From Aphanomyces cochlioides (Eukaryota; Oomycota; Saprolegniomycetes; Saprolegniales; Verrucalvaceae): 64,000 nt of DNA. Position numbers and translations under genes: made by a program. Below the pieces are notes generated by a model. That model made no database searches, was not told where the DNA came from, and saw only the letters and a program-made list of their open reading frames with translations. Location: the NCBI GenBank assembly GCA_019828595.1, contig JAHQRK010000027.1:620001-684000 (forward strand), read 5' to 3'. This document shows, piece after piece, positions 42,501-51,438 of the stretch (positions are counted from its first letter, which is position 1; every line of letters begins with the position of its first letter).

Positions 42501-43444
42501 CCAGGCGTGCCAGCGACGTTCCATGAGGACCAGTCTTCCTTGAGGCGTGGCATTTGGTTGGAATCCGTGTGGCAGACGATACGCGACGCCTGCGTTGAGA
42601 ATTGCTTGAACCATGGCAGTGTTGAAGCTGGTGGTTGAAGGGCAGCTGCTTGTGGTGCACTGCAGGCAAGGATGAGAGCATCATATTGGAGATCTTCGCC
42701 TCCTTGAAGGATGAGACGCTTTCTAGCAGCATCGATGCTTTCTGCCTTTGTCGATGTGCGCACCACAAGCTTTGGGCACATATCAAGCAATTTCTTGACG
42801 TAAGTTTCCGATCGGTTGGCAGGAGTCGTCCACGCAACCGTCTCGAGCGTCAGAAACATGTGATGATGCATGAATTTAAGGAGTGGTTGAACCGGAAAGT
42901 CAAGGGCACCGTCGTGAGATGTGCTCCACACAGCCGAGACGAATGGAACGAGCCACTTGTCGACAAAAAGAGGCGAGAGACCTTTGGCAAATTCTCGTGT
43001 CGTCGTGGCGCGGGGCGTCTCATCTTGAAGGAATTCAAGCCCACGGCGTGCAAATTCACCATGTGCCTTGATAAATGCCCAAAGGCGAGGGCGGAACACA
43101 TTCGCAATCGTCCATGCCCATGAGCCTTGAAACGACCACGAATGGGATGGATCGACGACTGAAAACGACATGTCTGAGGGTTCAACTTCGGCGCCAATTT
43201 CGCGAAAGAGAGCAATCAAATTTGGGTACGTAAGATTGTTCATGACCATGAATCCGATATCAATGCGCTCGTCGGCAGGTCCATCAATCGTGTAGGCATG
43301 TCCACCAACATGATTTCCAGCTTCAACGAGCGTGACTCGGCAGTCCGAGTACTTGCTCAACGTGCGAGCAGCGACGAGTCCCGTCACGCCAGAGCCGACG
43401 ATGACGACGTGCTTGGATGGAGGAACAGCGGAGGGGTCCACCAT
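39572..43444 (-). CDS. FAD-dependent oxidoreductase / DUF1365 / membrane / cyclopropane-fatty-acid synthase fusion
   Basis: Single exon, 1290 residues. Residues 1-420 form an NAD(P)-binding FAD amine-oxidase-type domain: HVVIVGSGVTGLVAARTLSK, VTLVEAGNHVGGHAYTID, and near its end VYFAGAWLRNGFHEDGAVSG. Residues 430-640 match DUF1365: HHARYLPKERAYSIDYDMHL, FGLSFNPMTPYFAHDEAG, MHVSPFN. A stretch of several predicted membrane helices follows (about 650-900). The last 380 residues are a cyclopropane-fatty-acyl-phospholipid synthase: VYTSASWDGIP, DKMLDIGSGWGYLVHAAHEA (SAM site), VTAVEMIEAV, VMQVIHAY. In bacteria these three activities are often neighbouring genes; plants and algae have FAD-CFA fusions. 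The enzyme should methylenate or methylate membrane fatty acids using SAM. No introns, hinting at ancient transfer from bacteria. Confidence 0.88.
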   Translation of the reverse strand: MVDPSAVPPSKHVVIVGSGVTGLVAARTLSKYSDCRVTLVEAGNHVGGHAYTIDGPADERIDIGFMVMNNLTYPNLIALFREIGAEVEPSDMSFSVVDPSHSWSFQGSWAWTIANVFRPRLWAFIKAHGEFARRGLEFLQDETPRATTTREFAKGLSPLFVDKWLVPFVSAVWSTSHDGALDFPVQPLLKFMHHHMFLTLETVAWTTPANRSETYVKKLLDMCPKLVVRTSTKAESIDAARKRLILQGGEDLQYDALILACSAPQAAALQPPASTLPWFKQFSTQASRIVCHTDSNQMPRLKEDWSSWNVAGTPGEGPQVTYWISRLQNLAQRNVFLTLNPTTEPKNVFFETNLAHPVMNASAYKGQLEESKFQGHDDVYFAGAWLRNGFHEDGAVSGLIAARRALGREDIPVEFPTLKGLLATPIVGSSHHARYLPKERAYSIDYDMHLFHFDTRSPPPNFNRVDHFGDPKIPLDTCVRRELCTRLGYWPLGKIEAVANLRSFGLSFNPMTPYFAHDEAGVLQALLVEVHNTPWNERTLYAMRVRPGDVLEPAIQAKAMHVSPFNAPPNERVDEYEFQLRGKSSLLVTLRERDTKATIMTASWKVDYTKTHNVQTGSWRTVAQIYVQAMRIFASGLAMYAYNAQPTRSWTSPLLVFPILWFAGVAALLATNLSVASACAFATLGPLLALHHRYHGVNLPITFVAAISANVCSLVIASSTDNVTWHAGATALLAFVASIFTSKEQFASTRLVSYANVAVAATGSFLPLWAHEGASYFSLLHLWTSRRSTSNSTGFYASLLQGVVFARLSWLSLASGDLLATFHALLATHVVHALLEPTSNWEFYAHAGIVGIVAFLHPWEPVLFSWTVLMGLILLQALLSVVWAFLSRSSAFLAWRDRALTQFMQAAMSAATNGRVRIVQPADADEVVKGRPAILVVRKPMEFFEALVANGELGLGESFVRNEWALGPDTTLVRLLETLAAANLQDNWLILVLPYLSPSFYFRRAAFMLRFGALDRTQSANSIAEHYDDGNALFKAFLGDDMVYTSASWDGIPPETPLRDAQRHKVQRILDLTQARPGDKMLDIGSGWGYLVHAAHEAGIDATGLCNCRSMVAAARSRYGEKLFSLQDYRDIPATHDHAAVTAVEMIEAVPAAHYGDFAAACSRALKPGGRVVMQVIHAYAFNNPVARSRTPVPLGTFVTTHIFPGQQVPNLEFLHEAFMEHKFKRVFTETRSHDYADTLKLWAENLDAYRHALPPTVYRKYKYYLNWCEVGFRIEKLHLSRVVFEKQTD

Positions 43445-43652
43445 GGCTGGAGGCCGACGCAAATTTGAAAATGAAGCCACAAAGATCGAGATGTTATCAA
43501 TTTGTCCCAGTATGTTCCATCTCAATCAAAAGTAGCAACTTGTCTTATTGGCCTTACCTTTCTACATATCTCACCATAAAAATTTCCAACCTGTAAGCAA
43601 AGTCTATCAACGAACACAGATCAAGGACAGCAGAATGCTATAAAGGGCAAAC

Positions 43653-43915
43653 TGTAACCGGGCGCAGAGGATATCAGGCGCGTGTGAACTGCGACTGAAG
43701 TGTAAGAGTGAATTAAAGTTAAAGCAACCTAAGTCTCATTCCTGTCTTGTTTCTCGTTGGCTATCGCACAGCCTCACTAGGAGCTTCAACTTCTGTGGCC
43801 TCCCAAGGCCAGTCGTTCACACAGCAGAGAGCGGGGAACCGCTACTGCAGGGCGCCAGGTCAATGCGCAGACCGCGCCCTCATCTTATGTACCTGCCAGA
43901 CATGGCACGGTTACA
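43653..43915 (-). repeat. 3' LTR of the Ty3/gypsy element
   Basis: 263 bp, TGTAACC...GTTACA. Next to it, minus-strand GTGTGGGAGGA (43916-43926) is a suitable polypurine tract for plus-strand priming. Confidence 0.93.
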
Positions 43916-44065
43916 TCCTCCCACACTTAGGGCGAAAGCCCGTAAGCTTTGCAGAGATGCCTCCCTCGCTGGGGGTAATCCCTTCACAGTCCCGTCTGGA
44001 CTGGGACTGGTGTGTTCCAACTATCACATTGGCTCTCGCTGAGCCAATCAGGAACATTTTCGAAA

Positions 44066-45340
44066 ATGTACGCCGACGAAGAGGTCGATTACGAGTACAC
44101 GCCGCCCTCGCCCGATCTGGGCAGTCGCGAGCAAAGCGCAGCGCCGGCCTAGGGGCGCACCAAATACCTTGAGAACCTTTGGATCCGTGAGGGCCAAACT
44201 CGACTTGGCGGTGGTGTCCACGCGCGGTGTCAGGCATCCGACACAGGATGCGATCTGACCTTTGATCAAATGCCAGGCTTCACAGCCTCTCGCAGTGGCA
44301 CGCCCGATCCGGGCAAGTTTCGAGATTTGTTGGCGCAATTGCCTTCTCGCCTGCGCGGCGATTCTAAAAGTGATTTTGCGGCGGGGGTTGCCTTTGCAGT
44401 GACTTTGTGGGAAACCTGCAACCCCGTCATCGTCGATATGGCCGAATGGCCTTCGATCCAACAAGACCAGCGCCGCTTTGGTGGTATGCGCGCGTTTGTT
44501 CCTGTTTCTCCCTTGCGGGACGAAACTAAATTTGAGTACGTGGCCATCTGGGCCAACCGAATGCTGGCGAGTATTTCGCTCGACACCACGACGTGGCCCC
44601 ACAACTACGCTAAGTTCCAAGAGCGTGTTGTTAATTTTGTGCGTGAGCGCCATGGCTTGAAGGTACGCCTCGCTGCCGAGACCGTCGGAGCGATCGCTGT
44701 CGCGTACCAAAAGCTGAGAGTAGTCTATGTGAGTCTGGACCAAGGTCCGCTTCTCTCACCCATGTGTTCGTAGGAGCCGCCTCCGAATTTTGCACCAGGA
44801 GGCGATACTCGCGGCCGTGCTGGCCCCAGCGCTGCGCGACAATCCGCGCGCCGTCATCGCGCCCCTCGTTCTCGCTCTCGTTCGACCGAGCCTGAGGCGA
44901 AACGTTCGCGCCGAGAGGCGGGGCGTAGTCCGAGTCGGGACCGCCCGCGATATGCGCTGGACGAAGATCTGTACCAGCTGCGTGATGAAGTTGCGGAGCT
45001 GACCCGCCAACTTGGTCACTCCGAACAGGAGTTTGAAGGTCGGCTTCAGGACCTTCAAGACGAGCTCCAGACTGAGCGCGAGAAGCGTCGCGACTTGCAA
45101 TCGCGCTTCGAGAAGATGTCGAAGCTCTGCGAGCAACACGCGGCGACCGCCGAGGGCTTGAAGAACTGGGCCCGCGCGATGGATGTTCACCGCAAATGGT
45201 TTTACAAGAAGAGCTCGGAGCTCAAGCTACTTGTTGAGCGTCTCGCGAAGGAGAGAGATCGTGTGGACGCGCATCTTCAAGCGCTCTACTCGAAGATCCG
45301 ACAGGACTACGTTCCGTTTGAGGAACTGAAGAAGGGGTAA
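44066..45340 (+). CDS. Antisense accessory gene inside the LTR retrotransposon (RS-like and coiled-coil protein)
   Basis: Plus-strand frame opposite to gag-pol. A GT-AG intron at 44729-44773 (45 nt) joins AVAYQKLRVVY to EPPPNFAPGGDTRGRAGPSA and restores one long frame to the stop at 45340. The first exon has a globular domain (PDPGKFRDLLAQLPSRLRGD, AFAVTLWETCNPVIVDMAEW, MLASISLDTTTWPHNYAKFQ). The second begins with an Arg/Ser-rich segment (APRSRSRSTEPEAKRSRREA) and then a coiled coil (YQLRDEVAELTRQLGHSEQE through KRRDLQSRFEKM). A TAG at 44150 interrupts the frame 28 codons after ATG; it could be removed by an optional intron 44084-44152 or be a mutation. Family not recognised; an RNA-binding or splicing-linked role is only suggested by composition. 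Confidence 0.65.
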
Positions 45341-46298
45341 CTGCGTCCTGAGGTATGTGTCTCTTGAGCTTGCCCGTGTAGATGACGGGATGGATGTCCC
45401 AGTCATCGGGCAGTTCGAGTTCGTAGTCCACTGGACTAATAACTTTTCAAATAGGGAATGGCCCCAACCAAGGGCAGCGAAGCTTCGAAGGGCCGCTAGG
45501 TCCTTTCACGACCGACCGATGCACGTAGACTAGGTCGTTAACCGAATACACATTTGTATTTCCTCGGTTGTGTTTGTTGGCCTGACGGGCCTGTTTCGCT
45601 TGAGCACTGGCGATATTCTCGCGTAGGCGCAGTAACAATGATTCGCGCGACGACGCGAAATGTTCGACAGAAGCGGCTGTCCGCCGCGGAACGTCATCGG
45701 AGATTCCTCCCACACTTAAAACAGGACGGTCCACGTCCGTGGGAAGCCGCGGGTGCTTCAAATGCACCGCGTAGAAGGGCGTAAAGCCTGTTGACGCATG
45801 AACAGACGTGTTGTAAGCAAAACACGCTGTTGGCAACATGGAACTCCATGTTTTCGGCCTAGACAAGGCATAGCTTCGAAGGATGTCTTCGAGAACGCGA
45901 TTCGCGCGTTCGGTCTGACCATCAGACTCAGGATGGTCCGAGCTGGACATGTTTAACGTCGTCCCGCAGAGCGCGAACAGCCCTCGCCAAAAATGAGACG
46001 TAAACCGAGGGTCTCGATCCGAGACGATACTGGACGGGAGTCCAAAATGACAATAGACGTCGTCAAAGAAAAGGCGAGCTGACTGCTCCGCCGTAACGGA
46101 TGCCTTAACAGGCAGCGCGATCAGGTACTTGGATGCGCGATCGACAAGGGTGAAGATACCCGTATTGCCCGACTTGTCACTGGGCAAGCCAAAAATGAAG
46201 TCCATGCTGATGGACTCCCACAGTTCCAGTGGGACTCGAGGCTCTGTAGCGGAGCCTGTGAGTGTGGGGCGGCCTTGACGGCCTAACATACGCCACAC
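45222..46298 (-). pseudogene. Integrase region of the Ty3/gypsy element, disrupted
   Basis: The frame from 46298 encodes the integrase core: SISMDFIFGLP with the first Asp, IVSDRDPRFTSHFW with the second, and SSSDHPESDGQTERANRVLE with the Glu, then GNTNVYSVNDLVYV. It is one frame off from the upstream reverse-transcriptase/RNase H frame, which ends in a TAG within the zinc-finger (HHCC) region at 46283. A second TGA at 45447 separates the core from the C-terminal piece YELELPDDWDIHPVIY, which continues in the same frame to 45222. Two breaks make this copy unlikely to give a working integrase. Confidence 0.85.
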
Positions 46299-47803
46299 GA
46301 TGCGACAAAACGTGCCACCGCCTTATACAGGCGAGGCCACCAAAATGAACGGGCGACGGACAGATATGTCTTCTCGCGGCCAAAATGGCCGCCGCTCGGG
46401 GTGTCGTGAAATTTACGGATGATCTCCGCACGGAGAGTCGGGTCACACGGCACAGCCACTCGTGGGGCGTCCCCCGGAGTGACTGAATACCACAACAAAT
46501 CGTCGTGGAAAGTGAAACGTCCGATCTGGACTACCTTGGTGGAGAGTGATTTGCCAGCGATAATGGCATCAATCGTCCGGCGAAGTGCGGGATCGAGGCT
46601 ATACGATCCTCGAATGCGATCAAACAAGTCCGAACGGACTTCGGATAGGGCAGACAGGCAGGGAGGTTCCTCCTCCGCTGGACGGCGCGACAGCGCGTCT
46701 GCAATGACGTTGGTACGACCTGGTTTGTACTCAACAGTCATGTTGTATTCCGCGAAAAACGCGAGCCACCTGGCCATCCGGTCAGAGATATGCGGCGAGT
46801 TCATAGCAGTCCGCAAGGACGCGTGATCCGTGTATACCGTAAACGGCTTCGAGCCGAGAAGGTAGATACGGAATTTGACCAAGGCGTATTTCATCGCCAG
46901 TAATTCTAGGTCATGGACCGGATAGTTGCGCTCAGCAGCGCGCAGCTGCCGTGACTGATAGGAGACGGGTCGGTCACGACCCTCGTCATCCTTTTGCATG
47001 AGGCAGCAACCTATTGCTCGCACAGATGCATCACAGACGACTGAGAATGGTCGATTGAAGTCAGGCAACGCCAGGATCGGCGCTTGCGTGAGGCTGGCTT
47101 TGATGCCGTCAAAAGCTTCTTGACAATCTTGTGTCCAGTCCCACTGGACATCCTTCATTAGTAGCCGCGTCAGCGGCGTTGCGATGTCGGCAAAGTTCTT
47201 TGAAAACTTGTGTAGGTAGGTCGCAAGACCAAGCCAGCTGCGGAGCTCTGTCACAGTGGCCGGGACAGGCCAAGTTGTGATCGTGGTGACTTTGGCCGGA
47301 TCTGGCCGACATCCATTGATACCAACGTACTCCCCGAGTACGGGTATTCCTTCAACGCCGAACATACACTTCTGTAAGTTGGCGTACAATCCTGCATCTC
47401 GCAGCGTCTGAAAGACCTGCCGCAGGTGTCCAAAATGGACTTGCACGTCGGTGCGATTCTCGTCTGCACGGCTGTGCACGTATATGTCATCGAAGTACGA
47501 CGGCGCAAAGTCGCGCAGCGAGCGCAACTTCTGCGTGACCATTCGGTTGAAGGTCGCTGGGGCATTAGCGAGCCCTTGTGGTATCACCAGCCACTCCCAC
47601 AGCATGCCCGATGGCGTCGAGACAGCTGTCTTGGGAACGTCACATGCGCGCATGAGGATTTGATAGAATCCGTCGCGCAGATCGATCGTTGAAAAGATCG
47701 TCGAGCCACCCATGCTGTCAACGATGACATCTTTCCTGGGAATCGGCGTTTGCGCCGGGATGGTGGCTGCTGCGTTCAGCTTGTTATAAGCATGAACGAT
47801 TCG
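46283..47803 (-). pseudogene. Reverse transcriptase / RNase H region of the Ty3/gypsy element
   Basis: In frame with gag-protease but separated from it by one TGA at 47804-47806. Reverse-transcriptase landmarks are STIDLRDGFYQILM, PQGLANAPATFNRM and SYFDDIYVHSRA (the Y-x-DD box as F-DD). The RNase H part begins PFSVVCDASVRAIGCCLMQK and includes YTDHASL and TNVIADALSRRP. It ends at the TAG at 46283 just inside the integrase zinc finger (FVASCGVC). Confidence 0.9.
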
Positions 47804-50293
47804 TCAAGAGCCGCTAGGCTTCTTGACGCAGAAGGTCGGACTCGAGTGTGGCGACGTACTCTCCCGTACGTACCCCGCCTTCTTGCGTGCGGCGAAGAAT
47901 GAGTCGATGAACTCGACTTGCTCACGTGGTAGTGGCCACTGTCGAGTGACACACCACTTTGTCTCTGGCGTCAGGTCAATCTCATGACGCACGCCCTTGT
48001 CCTTGGGCAGTCTCGCGGGAACTTCCTCCGGGAAGATATCCTCGTATTCCTTCACGAGGGGGTAAAACGGGCTCGTTCGGAGCCTATCCCAGACGCGAGA
48101 GTGTGCTGGCGGTGTCTCGCCAGCTACGTCCAGATCCTCCGCGGACGTCGTGTAGAGGTCAATCTCATCAACACTCTGTATCACTGCGATACTGGTGATG
48201 CGCTGGGAGCGCAGAGCACTTCTAAACTCGGCAAAGCTCATCTCGTCGAGCTTGCATATTTCTTCAGCTGTCTTCGGCAGCTCAGTCAAGTCGCAATGCG
48301 ACAAAATGACATCTTCAACAAAGACGCGCCCAGACACGGGCGGCGTCGGCATAGGACTGCGCTCCAACGCATCCTCTTCAACAATCACGTCTCCGTGCAC
48401 TCGGTCCGTCGGTGCACTCGCGAAGGAGACTTTAAGCCCGGTCCGTTGGGCATTACTCTTGTACACAGGCAACCCAGTCCGTCGGGTGTTTGCCCAAGTG
48501 TTGTTGATGGCCTGACGGCCGATGTCTTCCTTGGAAGACATAGGACCGCCCTGGCGTGTCGACTTTCCCGTAGCCGGGAGCTGACGCAGCGTAGCTAAGT
48601 GCTCATCGCCAGCTGGCGAGGGGATGGGCTCATTACTCTCCATGTCCATATGGCTTTTGAGAAAGTCGGGGCCGACATCATGGATGGTCTTGGCCCGCCA
48701 GTTTATGCAGGGCTGGTGTTTCTCCAACCAGCCCATGCCTAGGATGAGGTCCCAGCGCTCATCTAGGTCTATAACGAAGTAGTCTTCCAGACTACTGAAC
48801 GTGCCAACCTGTGTTAACAGGCGCACTGATCTCTTGGGTGCGGTCACTACCGACCCATCTCCCAACTTGACGCGCACAGTCTCAGTCAGAGACGTGCCGC
48901 TGTCGACCTCGGCATAGAGGCTCGCATTCTCTTCGAGCGTCTGTCGACGGGCAAAATTCCTCGACGCTCCACAGTCGATTAAGACTCGGAGCTTTCGGGA
49001 GAAGCCCTCCACGGGCATCTCTACATGCAACATCGTAGTATGCTGTCCCAGTTGACACAGTAATGTGTCAGAGGCTAGGTTCTGACGAACAGGCGGTATG
49101 CCGGAACGCTCTTCATCAGAGCCTAGAGTTGTCCCAGTAGGTCGCCCCGCGCCTACTGGGAGTTCTCTTTCCCCTGGCGATGGCCGTAGCCACGCCCACG
49201 CCCACGATAGGCGCCACCGCGCGAGCGGTGTGGGGGGGTAATTCGGGTTCTTCCTCGCCTGTGAAGGCTGAGGGCATTTCCTTGCGAAGTGACCAGTCTG
49301 GCCACAATTGAAACAGCGGCGCTCTTCACCAGAGGCCGCTTCCATTCGCGAGATCTCCATGTCCGCTGAGACATCGGGGGATCCGCCGGAAGAACGCGCT
49401 AAACCGCGCGAATGTTCCGTGTTCAGCGCGATGCTGATTGCCTCATTGAACCTTTGAGGCTGCAAACGGAAAAGCTCGTCACGAGCTGGGCCTTGATTCA
49501 GGCCGTACATAAAAACCGAGACTCGACCGATCTCGTCGATCTTGTAGGAGTTCTCGAAGGACCCGAGGATGGAACGAAGTTCGTTCACAAACTCCTGAAT
49601 AGTTCCCTTGCCTTGCTTGGCTTGGTTGAACTTTGCGCGATAGCGCATTTCGACGTTCGAGTGAACGTACTGCTCCTTGAGTTGTTTAATCAAGGATTCG
49701 AACGTGGGGAAGGCCTCGTCGTCCAACATGTGAAGGTTGTAGGCCCAGTCTCGGGCTCGACCTTGCAAGTTGGATAACGCGAAAGCAACGCGCAATGTCT
49801 CGTTCGTTACGAGCTGGGCGCGAAGGGCGAGTTTCACTTCGGAAACCCAGCGGAACAGGTGCTCGTCCGCGGCGCCGCCATATTTTGACACTTCGAGCTT
49901 CAGAGGTCGGTCGCACGACACTCTGGAGTCGATGAAGATGTCGTTAATTCCCGGTGAGAGGTTTTCGGGTCGTCTGGCTTGGTCAGCCAGATCCCTGTTG
50001 GACTCTTCAAGGCTGGCGATCTTTGCCGTGGCCTTCAACAGGTCTGCTTCATAGAGCAACGCCGCCTCTTCTTGAGTGCGTTGCGCAGCGGCATGGGCCA
50101 CTGACTGCGCGGTTGCTTCGCCATGCAGGCGGAAGCTCTCAATGACTATGATCTGGTCTTGAGGGTTCACCCCACTGAACAATCCCCGAACGATGTTCTC
50201 GGAGATCAAGCGAAGCAGCTCGGTCAGAGTAGCTTGCTGTTCGGGTGAGAAGTGGGAAACGTCGATCGTCGACGTTGCGGGCGCAGCGTCCAT
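47804..50293 (-). CDS. Gag and aspartic protease polyprotein of the Ty3/gypsy element
   Basis: 829 codons from ATG 50293. The capsid-like domain contains LQGRARDWAYNLHM and YRAKFNQAKQGKGTIQEFVN, a typical retrotransposon gag block. A CCHC zinc knuckle, CFNCGQTGHFARKC, follows. The protease has VLIDCGASRNFA (D-x-G-A type) and WDLILGMGWLEKH. The frame runs into the first reverse-transcriptase segment (FCVKKPSGS) and meets a TGA where the family usually has Trp. Confidence 0.9.
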   Translation of the reverse strand: MDAAPATSTIDVSHFSPEQQATLTELLRLISENIVRGLFSGVNPQDQIIVIESFRLHGEATAQSVAHAAAQRTQEEAALLYEADLLKATAKIASLEESNRDLADQARRPENLSPGINDIFIDSRVSCDRPLKLEVSKYGGAADEHLFRWVSEVKLALRAQLVTNETLRVAFALSNLQGRARDWAYNLHMLDDEAFPTFESLIKQLKEQYVHSNVEMRYRAKFNQAKQGKGTIQEFVNELRSILGSFENSYKIDEIGRVSVFMYGLNQGPARDELFRLQPQRFNEAISIALNTEHSRGLARSSGGSPDVSADMEISRMEAASGEERRCFNCGQTGHFARKCPQPSQARKNPNYPPTPLARWRLSWAWAWLRPSPGERELPVGAGRPTGTTLGSDEERSGIPPVRQNLASDTLLCQLGQHTTMLHVEMPVEGFSRKLRVLIDCGASRNFARRQTLEENASLYAEVDSGTSLTETVRVKLGDGSVVTAPKRSVRLLTQVGTFSSLEDYFVIDLDERWDLILGMGWLEKHQPCINWRAKTIHDVGPDFLKSHMDMESNEPIPSPAGDEHLATLRQLPATGKSTRQGGPMSSKEDIGRQAINNTWANTRRTGLPVYKSNAQRTGLKVSFASAPTDRVHGDVIVEEDALERSPMPTPPVSGRVFVEDVILSHCDLTELPKTAEEICKLDEMSFAEFRSALRSQRITSIAVIQSVDEIDLYTTSAEDLDVAGETPPAHSRVWDRLRTSPFYPLVKEYEDIFPEEVPARLPKDKGVRHEIDLTPETKWCVTRQWPLPREQVEFIDSFFAARKKAGYVRESTSPHSSPTFCVKKPSGS

Positions 50294-50301
50294 GGTCCTG
50301 G

Positions 50302-50322
50302 ACGAACTATAGTGCTACCAGG
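50302..50322 (-). promoter_or_regulatory. Primer-binding site of the Ty3/gypsy element
   Basis: Two bases after the 5' LTR (minus strand) the sequence reads TGGTAGCACTATAGTTC. TGG at this place complements the CCA end of a tRNA, as required for minus-strand priming; the exact tRNA is not identified. Confidence 0.6.
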
Positions 50323-50585
50323 TGTAACCGGGTGCAGAGGATATCAGGCGCGTGTGAACTGCGACTGAAATGTAAGAGTGAATTAAAGTTAAAGCAACCT
50401 AAGTCTCATTCCTGTCTTGTTTCTCGTTGGCTATCGCACAGCCTCACTAGGAGCTTCAACTTCTGTGGCCTCCCAAGGCCAGTCGTTCACACAACAGAGC
50501 GCGGGGAACCGCTACTGCAGGGCGCCAGGTCAATGCGCAGACCACGCCCTCATCTTATGTACCTGCCAGACATGGCACGGTTACA
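50323..50585 (-). repeat. 5' LTR of the Ty3/gypsy element
   Basis: Nearly identical to 43653-43915 and followed on the right by CAAAC, the duplicated target. It should carry the promoter for the gag-pol transcript. Confidence 0.93.
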
Positions 50586-50882
50586 CAAACAATGCATTCA
50601 ATAAACTACTGACACCACGGAAGTTCTATCTTGTCAAAGCTGATGCGTTTTCACGCCAAATGACGCATTTAGTGAGAATCAGGCTAAATCATAAAAACTG
50701 ACCCGAATTCTGGTGAGATCATTCGAAGGATTCCCATGGATTGTCCGAGTCCTCGAGTGCACTGTACGATTGCGATTCGATAATTTGCACTGCGAGATAT
50801 ATAAAGCGCGACTATTCCATGACACAGATTCGCATCTTCATCCCAGCTTCATGGCACTGTCGTCAGTGAGTTGAAGCGGTCC

Positions 50883-51438
50883 ATGAATCCTCGTGCATCG
50901 ATAAAATCAACAGGTATGTATTTCATTGGCTACATTAAATTATTTTCATCTAATCAAATGTCCGACTTGAGTGGGAAATACTCCTTGGGTTTTACTTGTC
51001 AGTGGCGCGATGTTGTACTTCGATCGACTTCGTTGAGGGAACCCCAGAGAAGTCCATCATCCGATGCAATCCGATGGATAAAAGGCGCCCGTGAGTTGGT
51101 TAAATGAGGAATTCCTGGACTTTCTTCACTTTGAATGTGTTTGAAGCACAAGACAAGGGCGAGAGAAGCAGGAGGCAATTGATACTGGAAGTGCGCCATT
51201 ATTCGTTACAGAGGAAACTTCCCCGTCCATGAAGAAGACAGGCTCCTTAGATCAAGCGCAACGACAGGCAAGGAAACCGCTTGCTCGACAAACATGGACA
51301 TCTCGCCGAACAAGTTTGCTTCCTCCATATCTCACCCATTTATGCAAGCAACTCTTGGATGAGCACGCTGGAAGTCCACTTGACGTTTTTTTGCGGCGAT
51401 GCCATTTGACAAGATCCACGCAAGATACACAATTGTGA
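50883..51438 (+). CDS. Unrecognised spliced gene, 3' part unresolved
   Basis: Three blocks join in frame: ATG 50883-50913, 51003-51090 and 51147 onward, with GTATGT...CAG and GTGAGT...AAG introns. The product begins MNPRASIKST, continues CCTSIDFVEGTPEKSIIRCN, KRRPTRQGREKQEAIDTG, and TWTSRRTSLLPPYLTHLCKQ, staying open to 51438. Downstream frames to about 51890 also look coding (DDLV EVVRDTKVCQ; SFTKQAARRFRQPSNSPKNQ), so more exons probably follow, but I could not phase them. The protein is basic and Ser/Thr-rich; no domain recognised. Confidence 0.42.

Larger units (their letters stand above)
43653..50585 (-). mobile_element. Ty3/gypsy LTR retrotransposon, 6.9 kb, with extra antisense gene
   Basis: Two 263-bp LTRs (43653-43915 and 50323-50585) start TGTAACC and end GGTTACA. 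They differ at about five positions, roughly 98% identity, so insertion is fairly recent. CAAAC flanks both ends, a clean 5-bp target duplication. Read on the minus strand the order is gag, protease, reverse transcriptase, RNase H, integrase, placing it in Ty3/gypsy (Metaviridae). The pol region carries internal stops and a frame change, so this copy should depend on others. A plus-strand spliced gene fills the space between integrase and the 3' LTR. Confidence 0.93.

Noticed and set aside
39689..43123. Plus-strand frames up to 183 codons
   Set aside because: Antisense to the FAD/DUF1365/CFA fusion; no motif.
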